A stretch of DNA of 64,000 nt from Psychrobacter sp. LV10R520-6. Its GTDB lineage: Bacteria; Pseudomonadota; Gammaproteobacteria; Pseudomonadales; Moraxellaceae. The translations under genes and the position numbers were made by a program. A model generated the notes under the pieces. That model worked only from the letters and a program-made list of their open reading frames with translations, did no database searches and was not told the DNA's origin. Each line of letters starts with the position of its first letter. Position 1 is the first letter of the stretch. Below, piece after piece: positions 36,345-45,509 of this stretch. The stretch lies in NCBI RefSeq assembly GCF_900182925.1, contig NZ_LT900024.1, positions 1,488,001 to 1,552,000 of the forward strand. The letters run 5' to 3'.

Positions 36345-38738
36345 ATGCGCAAAATTCCTGTTTATACGCACCCTGCAGCCGGTTGGCCTGCGCTGATTGC
36401 TTCTACTCGTAAGCTAATGGATTATAATGCCTTTTTACGAGGTAGTTTGAGTGTATTAAGTAGCAATCAGCCCAAAGGTGGGTTTGATTGTCCGGGCTGT
36501 GCGTGGCCAGATCATAAGTCACATAAAGCACTCGATGTCTGCGAGACTGGTATCAAAGTCATCGCCAGTGAAGCTATGTCTACGCGTGCCGATGCTCAGT
36601 TTTTTGCTACACATACGGTAAAAGAGCTGCAAGGCTGGTCTGGCTATGAACTTGAGCACATAGGTCGATTATCAGAGCCCCTATATTATGATGCGGCTCA
36701 AGATCATTATGTCTCTATCTCTTGGCAGGATGCTTACGCACGTATCGCTAAACAATTACAGAAGCTTGACTCACCTGATGAAGCATTATTTTATACCTCA
36801 GGGCGAGTAACCAACGAGCCGGCCTTTATGTTTCAGTTATTTGTGCGTTGTTTTGGTACCAATAACTTACCCGATTGCTCTAACATGTGCCACGAGCCCA
36901 CCTCAGTGATGCTCGGTAAACAGTTAGGCATAGGCAAAGCAACCGTCATATTAGAAGACTTTGAGCAAGCTAAATTGATACTGATGTTCGGACAAAACCC
37001 AGCAACCAATCATCCCCGTATGCTCGAGATGCTAGCTCATGCGCACAAGCAAGGGTGCCGAATTATCTCTATCAACCCTATGCGAGAGCAGGGTTTAAGC
37101 GCGTTTATAAATCCAAAAAAGCCGTCACATATGGTCGCAGGAAAAAGTGACTATATAGTCGATGATGTCATTCAAATTCAAATCGGTGGTGATGCCGCAC
37201 TATTAACGGGTATAGCAAAATGGCTCACCAAAAATAATAAAATTAACACAGATTTTATTGAGCAGCATACCTCAGGATTTAAGGACCTAGATAATTGGCT
37301 ACGCCAGCAGTCTTGGGCAGATGTCGAGCGCGGCTCTGGTATTAGTAAGGAAGAAATCATCAACATTGCCCACCTCGTTGCAGACAGTCCGGCGACAATT
37401 TGTACTTGGGGTATGGGCATCACTCAACATGTCCAAGGCGATGACAATGTCGCTATGATTACCAATTTGCTGTTATTAATGGGTATGATTGGTATCGATG
37501 GTGCAGGTGCATCGCCAGTTCGTGGGCACTCTAACGTGCAAGGCGATCGGACCATGGGCATCCATGAGCGACCCAAGCAAAGCTTGCTTGACAGTCTTGA
37601 GCGTGTATTTAAGCGTCCAATGCCACAAGAGAACGGCCTTGATGTGGTCACAGGCGCAAAAGCGATGATAGAAGGCAAGATCAAAGCCTTTGTAAGTATG
37701 GGCGGTAACTACGCCGTTGCAGCGCCTGATTCAAGTACCATTCAACAAGCATTAACTAATAATCAGCTTAATGTTTTTGTCGCCACCAAGCTTAATGAGA
37801 CCATGCTTTATCCGGGCGTTGACAATCTAATTTTACCGTGCGTGGGTCGCACGGAGCGCTTAATTACTGCTAAAGGCGAGCAGTTTGCGACGATTGAGGA
37901 TTCCATGTGTCAAATCGTCGCTACCCAAGGTCGCCTTGACCCAATTAGTGATACCCTAAAATCTGAAGCGCAAATTGTGGCAGATATAGCTACGCATTTG
38001 TTTGGGGCTGAGTCATCGATTCCTTGGCAGGCAATGAGTGAGAATTTCGATATTATTCGTGACTATATTGCTCAAGCTATTGAAGGTTTTGAGGACTTTA
38101 ACCAGCGTATCCGTGCCGCTGATCGTGGCTTCCATTTGTATCATCCTGCTCGTCATCGTCAATGGGATACCGAAAGCGGTAAAGCACAGTTTGAAGTGCC
38201 CAAATATCCGATTATCTATGTTGCAAACCAAATGACAGAGAGAACCGCAAAATTTGCGGCAGACTTAAAGCAGAAAATCGATATTAATAGTGATGTTAAG
38301 AATGCTCAAAGCAATTCTGAACCCAACTCACAAACCAATACTCAGGCTAGTGAACAAGCAGTTTGGCAGTTAACCAGCGTCCGTAGTCATGATCAGTTTA
38401 ATACCATGATATTTGGCTTCCAAGACCGCTACCGCCAAACAGATCGCCGTGATGTGTTATTTATGCATCCTGATGAGATGAATCGCTTAGGTTGGCAAAA
38501 GGGTGATACCGTTGTGGTCTCGCGTCAAGACAGTAAAGATCAGCAGCGTACGTTAGGGCCATTGATACTGACTGAGATGGACATTGCTGCTAATGCCGTC
38601 GCGACCTACTATCCGGAATGTAATGATCTAATCGACTTAGATACACATGCGCCAGACTCTAGAATACCGGCGTACAAGTCATTAACCGTTGTTTTGCAAC
38701 GTGTTAGTGCAGCTACTGGACTAACTGACTCTGCTTAG
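36345..38738 (+). CDS. YdeP/FdhF-type molybdopterin oxidoreductase alpha subunit
   Basis: 797 residues. An N-terminal GFDCPGCAWPD cysteine motif, followed by NLPDCSNMCHEPTSVMLG in the region that binds the molybdenum cofactor, then FGQNPATNHPRML, SPVRGHSNVQGDRTMGI, and a C-terminal MGD-binding domain (SHDQFNTMIFGFQDRYR, then GWQKGDTVVV). This is the formate-dehydrogenase-like YdeP family, cytoplasmic, whose substrate is not settled; E. coli YdeP is linked to acid resistance. An extra Asn/Ser/Gln-rich segment at about 648-675 is likely a loop. fdhD lies 94 bp downstream, which fits an enzyme needing a sulfurated Mo ligand. ATG 36345 with AAGG upstream. Confidence 0.85.
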   Translation: MRKIPVYTHPAAGWPALIASTRKLMDYNAFLRGSLSVLSSNQPKGGFDCPGCAWPDHKSHKALDVCETGIKVIASEAMSTRADAQFFATHTVKELQGWSGYELEHIGRLSEPLYYDAAQDHYVSISWQDAYARIAKQLQKLDSPDEALFYTSGRVTNEPAFMFQLFVRCFGTNNLPDCSNMCHEPTSVMLGKQLGIGKATVILEDFEQAKLILMFGQNPATNHPRMLEMLAHAHKQGCRIISINPMREQGLSAFINPKKPSHMVAGKSDYIVDDVIQIQIGGDAALLTGIAKWLTKNNKINTDFIEQHTSGFKDLDNWLRQQSWADVERGSGISKEEIINIAHLVADSPATICTWGMGITQHVQGDDNVAMITNLLLLMGMIGIDGAGASPVRGHSNVQGDRTMGIHERPKQSLLDSLERVFKRPMPQENGLDVVTGAKAMIEGKIKAFVSMGGNYAVAAPDSSTIQQALTNNQLNVFVATKLNETMLYPGVDNLILPCVGRTERLITAKGEQFATIEDSMCQIVATQGRLDPISDTLKSEAQIVADIATHLFGAESSIPWQAMSENFDIIRDYIAQAIEGFEDFNQRIRAADRGFHLYHPARHRQWDTESGKAQFEVPKYPIIYVANQMTERTAKFAADLKQKIDINSDVKNAQSNSEPNSQTNTQASEQAVWQLTSVRSHDQFNTMIFGFQDRYRQTDRRDVLFMHPDEMNRLGWQKGDTVVVSRQDSKDQQRTLGPLILTEMDIAANAVATYYPECNDLIDLDTHAPDSRIPAYKSLTVVLQRVSAATGLTDSA

Positions 38739-38832
38739 TAGGAAATAACAAGGGTAATTAATAGTGATAATGCCATTTTAAAAAGGTAACACCCATAACA
38801 ATATCGATGACAACACCATATAACGAGCGTTC

Positions 38833-39843
38833 ATGATAGTTGAAAATAATGCCCAATATAGCGCCAAAGTATCGGCAGATAGCGTGTCTGAAGACTTAGA
38901 GCTGCCTGCGACACCGCTTGCACGTAACCATATGGCGCAAAAACACTCTTATCCATTAAATGAGTATGGTCGCAATAATATTGGTATTGAAAGCTTTGAT
39001 GAGATTCATATTGATCGTCAGCTGGCAAGCTTGGCTGTGGAGGCGGCAATTGCCATTGTCATCAATGGTATTCATTATGCGGTACTGATGGCCAGCCCCA
39101 GCCAGCTTGATTACTTAGCGGTTGGGTTTTTGTTCAGTGAAGGCTTGATTGAGCATAGTCACGAGTTACTCGATTGGGAAGTGACTCAACTTACGGATAG
39201 CGCAAGCTTAAAAAAGTTTACTGAAGATTCAATCGATCAAACTAATGCCTCAATGGCATTTGAGCAGTTATTAGATTACGATGTTTATGTGGTGGAACTG
39301 GTATTAAACCAGCGCTGCTATCAGCGTATACAAGCACAAAAACGGCAGCTTGCGGGTCGAACAGGATGCGGTATGTGCGGTATGACTGGGCTTACGCAAG
39401 CGCTGCCAGATTTGAGTGATTATTTAAAACATAGGCAACAGAACGAGCAAAAAAGTACAGCAACCATGCCAAGCCTTGACAGTTTATTAAACATACGAGC
39501 ACAAGTCGATGACAAGCAACACACGCATCAATTGACAGGCGCGGTTCATGCGGCGGCCACTATGCACGATCAGCATTTGTACCTGTTTGAAGATGTGGGA
39601 CGCCACAATGCGCTTGATAAACTTATTGGTTGGAAATTGCGCCATAAGGTAGAGGTTGAGTGCGTTATCATGACTTCACGATTATCGATTGAGCTGGTAC
39701 AAAAATCTATTCGTACTCAAATACCTTGGTTGGTTGGTATGTCCGCGCCTACCAGTACCGCAGTGCGTGTTGCTCAGCGCTACGGGCTGGGGTTGGCGGG
39801 ATTTTTACGAGACAATAGAGTGACTTATTATTCAGGGCTTTAG
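38833..39843 (+). CDS. fdhD: Sulfurtransferase FdhD
   Basis: 336 residues. The active-site loop reads GRTGCGMCGMTGL, matching the CGxCG-type motif whose cysteines pass sulfur from the IscS desulfurase to the molybdenum cofactor of formate dehydrogenases. Other family segments: YAVLMASPSQLDYLAVGFLFSEGLI, LFEDVGRHNALDKLIGW, and MSAPTSTAVRVAQRYG. It is longer than E. coli FdhD because of two polar insertions at about 118-145 and 197-225. It follows the YdeP-type gene and likely serves it. ATG 38833 has a weak ribosome-binding site. Confidence 0.92.
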   Translation: MIVENNAQYSAKVSADSVSEDLELPATPLARNHMAQKHSYPLNEYGRNNIGIESFDEIHIDRQLASLAVEAAIAIVINGIHYAVLMASPSQLDYLAVGFLFSEGLIEHSHELLDWEVTQLTDSASLKKFTEDSIDQTNASMAFEQLLDYDVYVVELVLNQRCYQRIQAQKRQLAGRTGCGMCGMTGLTQALPDLSDYLKHRQQNEQKSTATMPSLDSLLNIRAQVDDKQHTHQLTGAVHAAATMHDQHLYLFEDVGRHNALDKLIGWKLRHKVEVECVIMTSRLSIELVQKSIRTQIPWLVGMSAPTSTAVRVAQRYGLGLAGFLRDNRVTYYSGL

Positions 39844-39899
39844 CTTATCTAGACCTTTAGTTTATTTAGAAATCTAGTATTTGGACTTTTTAAACAAAG

Positions 39900-39933
39900 A
39901 ACCTCAAGTGCACTTAGTTTGCTTTGAGGTTTT
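39900..39933 (+). terminator. Terminator after fdhD
   Basis: AACCTCAA (39900-39907) and TTGAGGTT (39924-39931) followed by TTTTATT. Confidence 0.75.
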
Positions 39934-40610
39934 TTATTGGCCGTTAAAATCTTTATTGACCTTCAAAACTAACCTTGCTCACCAAAACTATTATTACCTG
40001 TCAACATCCTGTCGATAGCCTACTCTAACTAATAGATTTGAGATTAGAAGCATAATGGGTTACCCTTGTAGCGCATAAATGTTACATATATTTAATACAG
40101 GTGTCATTTTATTTACTAACGGCCAACGAAATGTAGTCGTGGTTTAGGCATTATTTCAACTATCCTTACCATTACTGCTTATGTCTTACGCCTCATTGGT
40201 TAGTGAAATTAACACTTATCAATGTGCTTATTACTGCTGATACAGGCTGTCTAAATCTAGTACAGGTCATCGACCTAGTGCTTATCCTTACCTATGCTAT
40301 GAATGCTTGTTACTTGAGCATTTATTAGTAGCCGCTACTACTGTGTACAACGCTTTTAGGCGTCATGGTGATTCCATGATAAAGCGCTGGTATTGAGAGT
40401 TGCCCCTATTATTTGTCACTACCATTATACGGTCAATGACATATGAACAGTGACAATTGAAGCTGGGCATAACACGCACCTTTAACCTTTATCTGTGACT
40501 ACGATTTTTATCGTGGCTTGGTGAAGTAGGTTCGTGGTCTGTAGCGTATTCCTAATTTTTTCATTTTATTTTAATAAACAACTTTTATTTATCTATAACA
40601 ATTGCGAGGT
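39934..40610. other. Long non-coding gap before the symporter gene, with one nested hairpin
   Basis: About 680 bp without a gene I can support. At 40351-40386 CGCTTT and AAAGCG enclose a perfect inner stem TCATGG/CCATGA (40363-40379). No T-run follows, so it may be an operator or RNA leader element for the symporter rather than a terminator. The rest is AT-rich. Confidence 0.4.
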
Positions 40611-42287
40611 ATGAATTTGAAAACTGAGTCATTGTTTCAATTTTCGGCGTTCACCATTATTTTATTATTGGTTGCGTTTTATGGCGGTACCTACTTGCTG
40701 TCTTTATTGATTAAAAAAGACAAAGAATCAACCAGTGGCTTTATGGTTGCGGGACACGGTGTCGGTTTTGGTATGGGTGCGGCGAGTATGACCGCAACAT
40801 GGATTTGGGCGGCATCGTTTTATGCGGCCGCTACTTCCGGCTATAAATATGGGGTTTCAGGGCCGATACATTATGGCTTTTGGGGCGCGTTGATGATTTT
40901 ATTCATCTATCCATTTGGCATGCGCTTTCGTGAACTGGCACCCAACGGACACACTCTAGGCGAGCTGATTCATGCCCGCCATGGCTCATCAAGCCAATTA
41001 ATTTTAGCCATATCTAATATTATGGGCAGCTTAATTAGCTTGATGGTCAATTTTACGGCTGCTGGTGCACTGGTATCAGTACTCTCACCGCTATCGTTCC
41101 AGACGGGTGTGATTATCGCGGGTGTCGGGGTGCTCAGCTATACCTTAACCTCGGGCTTTCGCGCCTCGGTGTTTACCGATTTTGCTCAATTGGTCGCTTT
41201 GATGGCGATTGGTATCGTTATTATTCCAGCAGTACTATTCTCTATGGGTGGTCCTTCGGTTATGGTTAGCGGACTATCAAACCTAACTTTTGAGCAACAA
41301 AATTTCTTCTCATCTGAAGCCTTTTTTCAGCAAGGTGCGCCGTTCTTTGTCGCAGTATTGGCTTATGCTATTGGTAATCAAACCATTACCCAGCGCTTGT
41401 TTGCGATTGATAAAACTAAAATCAAATCCACCTTTATTACCGCTACTGTCGGCTATGCTGGTATTGTTATCGGTCTGGGTATGATAGGTCTCATGGCATT
41501 AACGATTGGTGTTGAGCCGCTTGATGGCAACATGAATAACCTAATTCCACAGATGGTTAGTACATATCTACATCCCGTATTTATCGCCCTATTCTTTATT
41601 TTGGTTATCGGCTCGCTATCGTCAACCGCTGATTCAGATTTATCAGCTCTTTCAACCATTATGATGGCCGATGTCTATGGCAAAAATATTGCCAAAAAAG
41701 GTAACGTAAAGCCAAAAACTATGATGCTAGTCGGTCGTGGCACTATGATTATAGCCACTGCTGCCGGTCTTGTTTTTGCCAGCTTTAAACTTGATATTCT
41801 AGTAATGCTGGTTTTTGTTGGTGCATTATGGGGCTCCATCGTCTTTCCGGTTATTGCCAGTGTATACTGGAATCGGGTGACCAATACTGCCTTTACCGCC
41901 GCAGTTATCGTCGGGTTATTATTCTTTTGTATCGCCCGCTTTGAGTTGATTCCAATCGTCGGTATAACGGCGCTATTCTTTGAGATTATGGCCAGTGTTG
42001 GCGGCGCAGTCGTCATAGGACTTATGGTCTTTGGCTTCTTAGGTCGCAAAATGGGACTGTTAGCGGCTGCCATTGCGCTGCTGTTCATGTTGATATTCGC
42101 TACCGGGTTCTTACGTCAATATATGGTGCTGGTCGCCTCGCTAACAGCTTATGGTGTCAGTACCATCGTTTGTGTGATTGTCAGCCTGATGGGTAATGAG
42201 CGCTTTGACTTTGACTTAATCGCACAGCGCGTTGGTAGTTACGATAAAAAGTCTAAAGCTGACACGCAACCGGCACCAGACGCTTAA
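40611..42287 (+). CDS. Sodium:solute symporter family transporter
   Basis: About 558 residues. The start is uncertain: ATG 40611 has AGG only one base upstream, while TTG 40617 has GAGG at ideal 7-bp spacing. Thirteen or more hydrophobic segments; the first half has SGFMVAGHGVGFGMGAASMTATWIWAA and a GFRASVFTDFAQ segment typical of the SSS superfamily, and the middle has SSTADSDLSALSTI, matching the sodium-site region of TM8. Closest in style are the urea/monocarboxylate-type SSS transporters with large C-terminal extension. Substrate unknown. A tiny membrane protein follows 48 bp downstream, a known arrangement. Confidence 0.82.
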   Translation: MNLKTESLFQFSAFTIILLLVAFYGGTYLLSLLIKKDKESTSGFMVAGHGVGFGMGAASMTATWIWAASFYAAATSGYKYGVSGPIHYGFWGALMILFIYPFGMRFRELAPNGHTLGELIHARHGSSSQLILAISNIMGSLISLMVNFTAAGALVSVLSPLSFQTGVIIAGVGVLSYTLTSGFRASVFTDFAQLVALMAIGIVIIPAVLFSMGGPSVMVSGLSNLTFEQQNFFSSEAFFQQGAPFFVAVLAYAIGNQTITQRLFAIDKTKIKSTFITATVGYAGIVIGLGMIGLMALTIGVEPLDGNMNNLIPQMVSTYLHPVFIALFFILVIGSLSSTADSDLSALSTIMMADVYGKNIAKKGNVKPKTMMLVGRGTMIIATAAGLVFASFKLDILVMLVFVGALWGSIVFPVIASVYWNRVTNTAFTAAVIVGLLFFCIARFELIPIVGITALFFEIMASVGGAVVIGLMVFGFLGRKMGLLAAAIALLFMLIFATGFLRQYMVLVASLTAYGVSTIVCVIVSLMGNERFDFDLIAQRVGSYDKKSKADTQPAPDA

Positions 42288-42335
42288 GGGTGCTGATAAC
42301 GGTTAACTAATGAATAACGACTATAAGGAGCTTAT

Positions 42336-42470
42336 ATGGATAATGTTTTTTTCTACGGGTTTTATATTTTAGTATGGCCAGCGATTACGCTTGGCGTGTT
42401 GATACTAATTTGCACCGCGACCTATCGCGATATCAAAAAAGCTCAGCGTGATAATAAAGACATCGTTTAG
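42336..42470 (+). CDS. Small accessory membrane protein of the symporter
   Basis: 44 residues: MDNVFFYGFYILVWPAITLG, then a hydrophobic run and a basic tail ending KKAQRDNKDIV. One transmembrane helix with a conserved-looking VWPAI core, the pattern of the small transporter subunits that follow SSS-family genes in Pseudomonas and relatives. ATAAGGAG lies 7 bp before the ATG at 42336. Its location 48 bp after the symporter stop and matching topology argue that it is real and works with the transporter. Confidence 0.75.
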   Translation: MDNVFFYGFYILVWPAITLGVLILICTATYRDIKKAQRDNKDIV

Positions 42471-42666
42471 CGTTTTAATTCTTTCGAAATTTATCTGTTA
42501 ATGATCATCACTAAGCAAAGGCTTGGTGGTGATTTTTTAATTAATACCACTACCGTAAGATATCTAGGGTCTGTTGCTAACATATAGACCTAGTGAATCA
42601 GTAAAATAGTGAATATTAAGCTAATTAAGTGTTAATAAAAGTATAAATTCGATGACAATATCGAAT

Positions 42667-42730
42667 AAAGTGACTTTAAAGTGACTTTGACGAAGAAATG
42701 ACTTGTAATTTAAGACAGTTTTGCTAATAT
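42667..42730 (+). promoter_or_regulatory. Promoter of tRNA-Cys with an 11-bp tandem repeat
   Basis: TTGTAA (42703-42708) and TAATAT (42725-42730) at 16-bp spacing fit a sigma-70 promoter 15 bp before the tRNA. Just upstream AAAGTGACTTT is repeated back to back (42667-42688), possibly an activator site. Confidence 0.55.
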
Positions 42731-42744
42731 AGGCCACCTTGATT

Positions 42745-42818
42745 GGCTGGGTGGCAGAGTGGTCATGCAGCGGACTGCAACTCCGTTAACGCCGGTTCGA
42801 TTCCGACCCCAGCCTCCA
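42745..42818 (+). tRNA. tRNA-Cys (GCA)
   Basis: 74-nt cloverleaf: acceptor GGCTGGG pairs with CCCAGCC, anticodon loop ACTGCAAC gives GCA, T-arm contains GGTTCGATTCC. Discriminator T followed by encoded CCA. Tandem with tRNA-Leu 126 bp downstream. Confidence 0.95.
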
Positions 42819-42848
42819 ATTATTTATTAACATTACGTTAATTTTGGC

Positions 42849-42876
42849 TTGCATTATCAGCATAATTGCTTATAAT
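42849..42876 (+). promoter_or_regulatory. Promoter of tRNA-Leu
   Basis: TTGCAT (42849-42854), 16-bp spacer, perfect TATAAT (42871-42876), about 65 bp before the tRNA. Confidence 0.6.
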
Positions 42877-42943
42877 AGCGACCACTATCTAAAAAGTAGA
42901 TTGCTTATCAAATAGCGTTTACTTTACAGATATTACAAGTTTT

Positions 42944-43030
42944 GCCCGGGTGGTGAAATTGGTAGACACAAGGGATTTAAAATCCCTCGCTAGCAATAGC
43001 GTGCCGGTTCAAGTCCGGCTCCGGGTACCA
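42944..43030 (+). tRNA. tRNA-Leu (TAA)
   Basis: 87 nt with long variable arm, as for Leu. Anticodon stem AGGGA/TCCCT closes loop TTTAAAA, giving anticodon TAA. Acceptor GCCCGGG pairs with TCCGGGT through G-U pairs at both ends; CCA is encoded. T-arm has GGTTCAAGTCC. Confidence 0.95.
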
Positions 43031-43063
43031 TTACATAGTTCTATACTATCTTATAGAATAACT

Positions 43064-43087
43064 AAAGCCCCTGATATCAGGGGCTTT
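43064..43087 (+). terminator. Terminator after tRNA-Leu
   Basis: A perfect 24-bp palindrome built on AAAGCCCCTGAT and its complement, 34 bp past the tRNA. Region 43088-43225 up to the IS end has no recognised gene. Confidence 0.8.
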
Positions 43088-43256
43088 GTTGTATCTGACG
43101 TCCTATACTGTCCTGCTCTATCTATCCCAATCCATGCATCTGATGTACACTGGTTTTTAAATGTACATTTGGGGTATTCAGTTATGGAAGCGCGCAAGCT
43201 TAAGAAGCCCATCAGCTCCGATAGGGAGGGTATCCCGAATTCTGTGTAACTGCGAT

Positions 43257-44538
43257 TTAGATTAAATGCCTGCTGACACGGTCATCAAACATAATCATAA
43301 AGCGATTTAAGGCAGACGTTCAGTTGCGAATCGGCATAGACCACTTTTTGGATGCTTGCTGGGTGGCCAGATATACTACTTTAAACGCCGCCTGATCAGA
43401 TGGGAACACCTTACGCTTATTCACTGCTGTACGGATCACACTGTTTAAAGACTCAATAGCATTGGTGGTATAAATAGCCTTTCTAATATCTTTAGGATAA
43501 TTGAAGAATACCGTTAAGCCCTCCCAGTTGCTACGCCAGGACTTGACGACATGCGGATACTCATCACCCCATGTCTCATCGAAATGCTCAAGATTGGCTT
43601 GTGCCAGCTCAATGGTATCAGCGCCGTAAATCGCCTTTAAATCAGCAGCTACTTTCTTTTTATTCATCCATGGCACAAACTTCATTGAGTAACGCACCAT
43701 GTGCACGATACACAGCTGAACCTGTGCTTTAGGGTAAACAGTATTGATGGCATCAGGAAAGCCTTTTAAACCGTCAACACAGGCGATTAAGATGTCTTGC
43801 ACCCCACGGTTCTGCAGCTCAGTGAGTACAGTAAGCCAGAACTTAGCGCCCTCAAACTCTGATAGCCACATACCAAGCAGCTCTTTTTTACCGTCCAGTC
43901 CAACACCTAAAGCTAGATAGACCGCTTTGTTGATGATTTGCTTGTCTTGGCGTATCTTCACGACCATGCAGTCTAAGTAGACGATAGGATAGATGCTGCT
44001 AAGAGGCCTATTCTGCCAAGCGGTGATGTCGTCTATGATGTTGTCAGTAACCCTTGATACTAAGCTGCTTGATATTTCGACGTCGTAGATGTCTTTGATG
44101 GTCTCAACGATTTCAGTGGTTGTCTGACCTTTGGCGTATGAGCGAGGATAAGCAAGTGTCTGGGAGACAGTTGCCCGAAGCGCAAGACGAAGGGCTATGC
44201 CCGTAGTTGGAGATGATTTTGTCATCAAGACCGGTAATACGGCTTTGATGTTTACTAACCAGTACAGGCTCAAAGCTGCTGTCACGATCTCTTGGGGTGG
44301 ATATCTCAAGCTCGCTTGTGTCACTACGGACACTCTTTTTAGTGTGGCCGTTACGCTTGTTTGGCTTATCCGCCTTTTCATGCTTAGGATAGCCTAAATG
44401 CTCTTCTATCTCAGCCTCAAGAGCGGTGTCGATAAAGGATTGCATGAGCTGCTTTTGAAAGTCTTTGATGTCCTCAAAGCTGTTCATGCTACCAGCCATT
44501 TGTTCGGCTAGTTTCTTAAAGTCTGTTTTATTGGTCAT
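43257..44538 (-). pseudogene. IS256-type transposase, disrupted
   Basis: The N-terminal piece (from ATG 44538) has QLMQSFIDTALEAEIEEHLG and KRNGHTKKSVRSD...PRDRDSSFEP, and the later piece YDVEISSSLVSRVTDNIID, YPIVYLDCMVVKIRQD (first catalytic Asp), LIACVDGLKGFPDAI (second Asp), and YTTNAIESLNSVIR (Glu), so it is a mutator-type DDE transposase. Two lesions: a 71-bp foreign segment replaces about 4 bp after DDKIIS and shifts frame, and a TGG-to-TGA nonsense change (43320-43322) cuts the last 21 codons, which are otherwise still in frame up to 43257. It cannot make a normal protein. Confidence 0.88.
44139..44209. repeat. Small palindromic insertion inside the IS256 transposase gene
   Basis: 71 bp with no counterpart in normal IS256-type genes at this point (net gain about 67 bp). 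It contains GCAAGTGTCT/AGACAGTTGC (44152-44174, 3-nt loop, one mismatch) and GCCC/GGGC flanking a purine-rich centre, is GC-richer than its surroundings, and looks like a mobile mini-repeat. Not found elsewhere in this window by eye. Confidence 0.6.
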
Positions 44539-44597
44539 TGCTTATTCTCCTGTTAATGGGATTATAAGCAGTTACACAGTTTTTGGGAAAGGCTCTA

Positions 44598-44939
44598 TTA
44601 AACATCGCCCCGAGGTAGCTTTTTAGGTAAGTCAAACTGACCTGATTTAATAAGAATATCTTCTACTTTACGAACCATATGACTGGCAGAAGACTCATGA
44701 ATACCAAAGTCCATACCGATGTGATAAAGCGTTCGGTATTCACGCCAATAAGTCAGTGCAAGCAGGAGCTGCGCTTCCAATCTAAGCTCGCTTGGACGAC
44801 CTGATTTGGTCTTTGCTGCTTCATGTTGTTGCATGGCTTCTAACATGGCTTTAAAGGTGGTTTTGCGAATACCCGTATAGCGTTTGAAGCCTGCATCGTT
44901 TTGCTCAAGTAGTTTATTTATGTCGGGCATGACGATCAT
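44598..44939 (-). pseudogene. Truncated IS5-type transposase (N-terminal part)
   Basis: 113 residues: a helix-turn-helix N-terminal domain with SGRPSELRLEAQLLLALTYW, EYRTLYHIGMDFGIHESSAS and VRKVEDILI, typical of the first half of ISL2/IS1031-group IS5 transposases. It stops right at the IS256-type end after PKKLPRG, and the catalytic DDE half is missing on the other side as well. The IS end may be at about 44980-44995, where the minus strand reads GACCTCTTGCAAAAG, a typical IS5-type end. Translation could begin at the Met in MPDINKLL. Confidence 0.82.
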
Positions 44940-45005
44940 CTGATTGTGAGTGATACATTCATTCTAAATCATAACGCTACTTTTGCAAGAGGTCTAATAT
45001 ACCTA

Positions 45006-45097
45006 ATTATGTGAAAGTCACTCGCGTTTTAGTGTCTGTTTTGGGGGTATTCTAATTTTTAGATTATCCGGTGCCTGGCGGCTCAGTATTAACTTTC
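45006..45097 (-). repeat. Cassette 3' flank repeat, copy A
   Basis: Starts ATTATGTGAAAGTCACTC and ends GCTCAGTATTAACTTT; it matches 45744-45835 over most of its length. Lies 35 bp downstream of the 83-residue gene. The central part has diverged, so the hairpin of copy B is lost here. Confidence 0.75.
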
Positions 45098-45131
45098 ACT
45101 AATGGCGGTAGTACAACTGATTTAGATATAT

Positions 45132-45383
45132 TTATAACCCTACCTCTTCTTGTGTTAATTCACCCAGCTGAATTGGCACAGCATATGACCATGACACACC
45201 ACCTGTCGAATAAAATTTTCCGTCAGTAAAAAAGGTAATATAAGCTGTGAATCTATAGCCCTCATACTCTGTCATTGCTTGTTTGTCGCTATCATTATCG
45301 ATAGCACACCATATCTGTTTATCACCACGCTCTAACATTGTGCGAGTTAAATTACTGCCTATTAGATCGTTATTAACTTTCAT
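45132..45383 (-). CDS. Hypothetical protein of 83 residues
   Basis: Not recognised. The sequence begins MKVNNDLIGSNLTRTMLERG and includes a Tyr/Phe-rich middle (YEGYRFTAYITFFTDGKFY) that suggests a small beta-rich fold, with two Trp and one Cys. No signal peptide or membrane segment. There is only a weak ribosome-binding site before ATG 45383. It occupies the gene position in a cassette whose 5' and 3' flanks match those of the neighbouring Sel1-repeat gene. Whether it is expressed is uncertain. Confidence 0.5.
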   Translation of the reverse strand: MKVNNDLIGSNLTRTMLERGDKQIWCAIDNDSDKQAMTEYEGYRFTAYITFFTDGKFYSTGGVSWSYAVPIQLGELTQEEVGL

Positions 45384-45509
45384 GTTTTTATGCTTATTGA
45401 GTTAATAATTTAAGTACCAACTTATTAGTAAAATTATAAGTTCAATGATTTATAAGCTTAGCAAAGGTAGATTTTCAGGCTAGATACCAATTTTTTTAGG
45501 AGGTTTAAG

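Larger units (their letters stand above)
43226..44595 (-). mobile_element. Defective IS256-type element
   Basis: Inverted ends of about 28 bp: GAGGGTATCCCGAATTCTGT (43226 onward) and, inverted, GAGCCTTTCCCAAAAACTGT (ending 44595), both followed by GTAACTGC inward. Between them is one IS256-type transposase gene with two lesions. No 8-bp direct repeat is seen outside the ends (CCGATAGG versus TATTAAAC), so flanks were rearranged after insertion. It lies against a truncated IS5-type gene. Confidence 0.85.

Noticed and set aside
43031..43249. Open frame overlapping tRNA-Leu and continuing to the IS256-type end, ending with MEARKLKKPIS
   Set aside because: It starts inside a tRNA gene and its end lies in the IS inverted repeat. 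A truncated integrase was considered because of the tRNA, but no integrase motif is visible.
45132..45383. Toxin-antitoxin or immunity gene interpretation of the 83-residue protein
   Set aside because: Attractive because of the cassette setting, but no toxin, antitoxin or immunity motif is visible.
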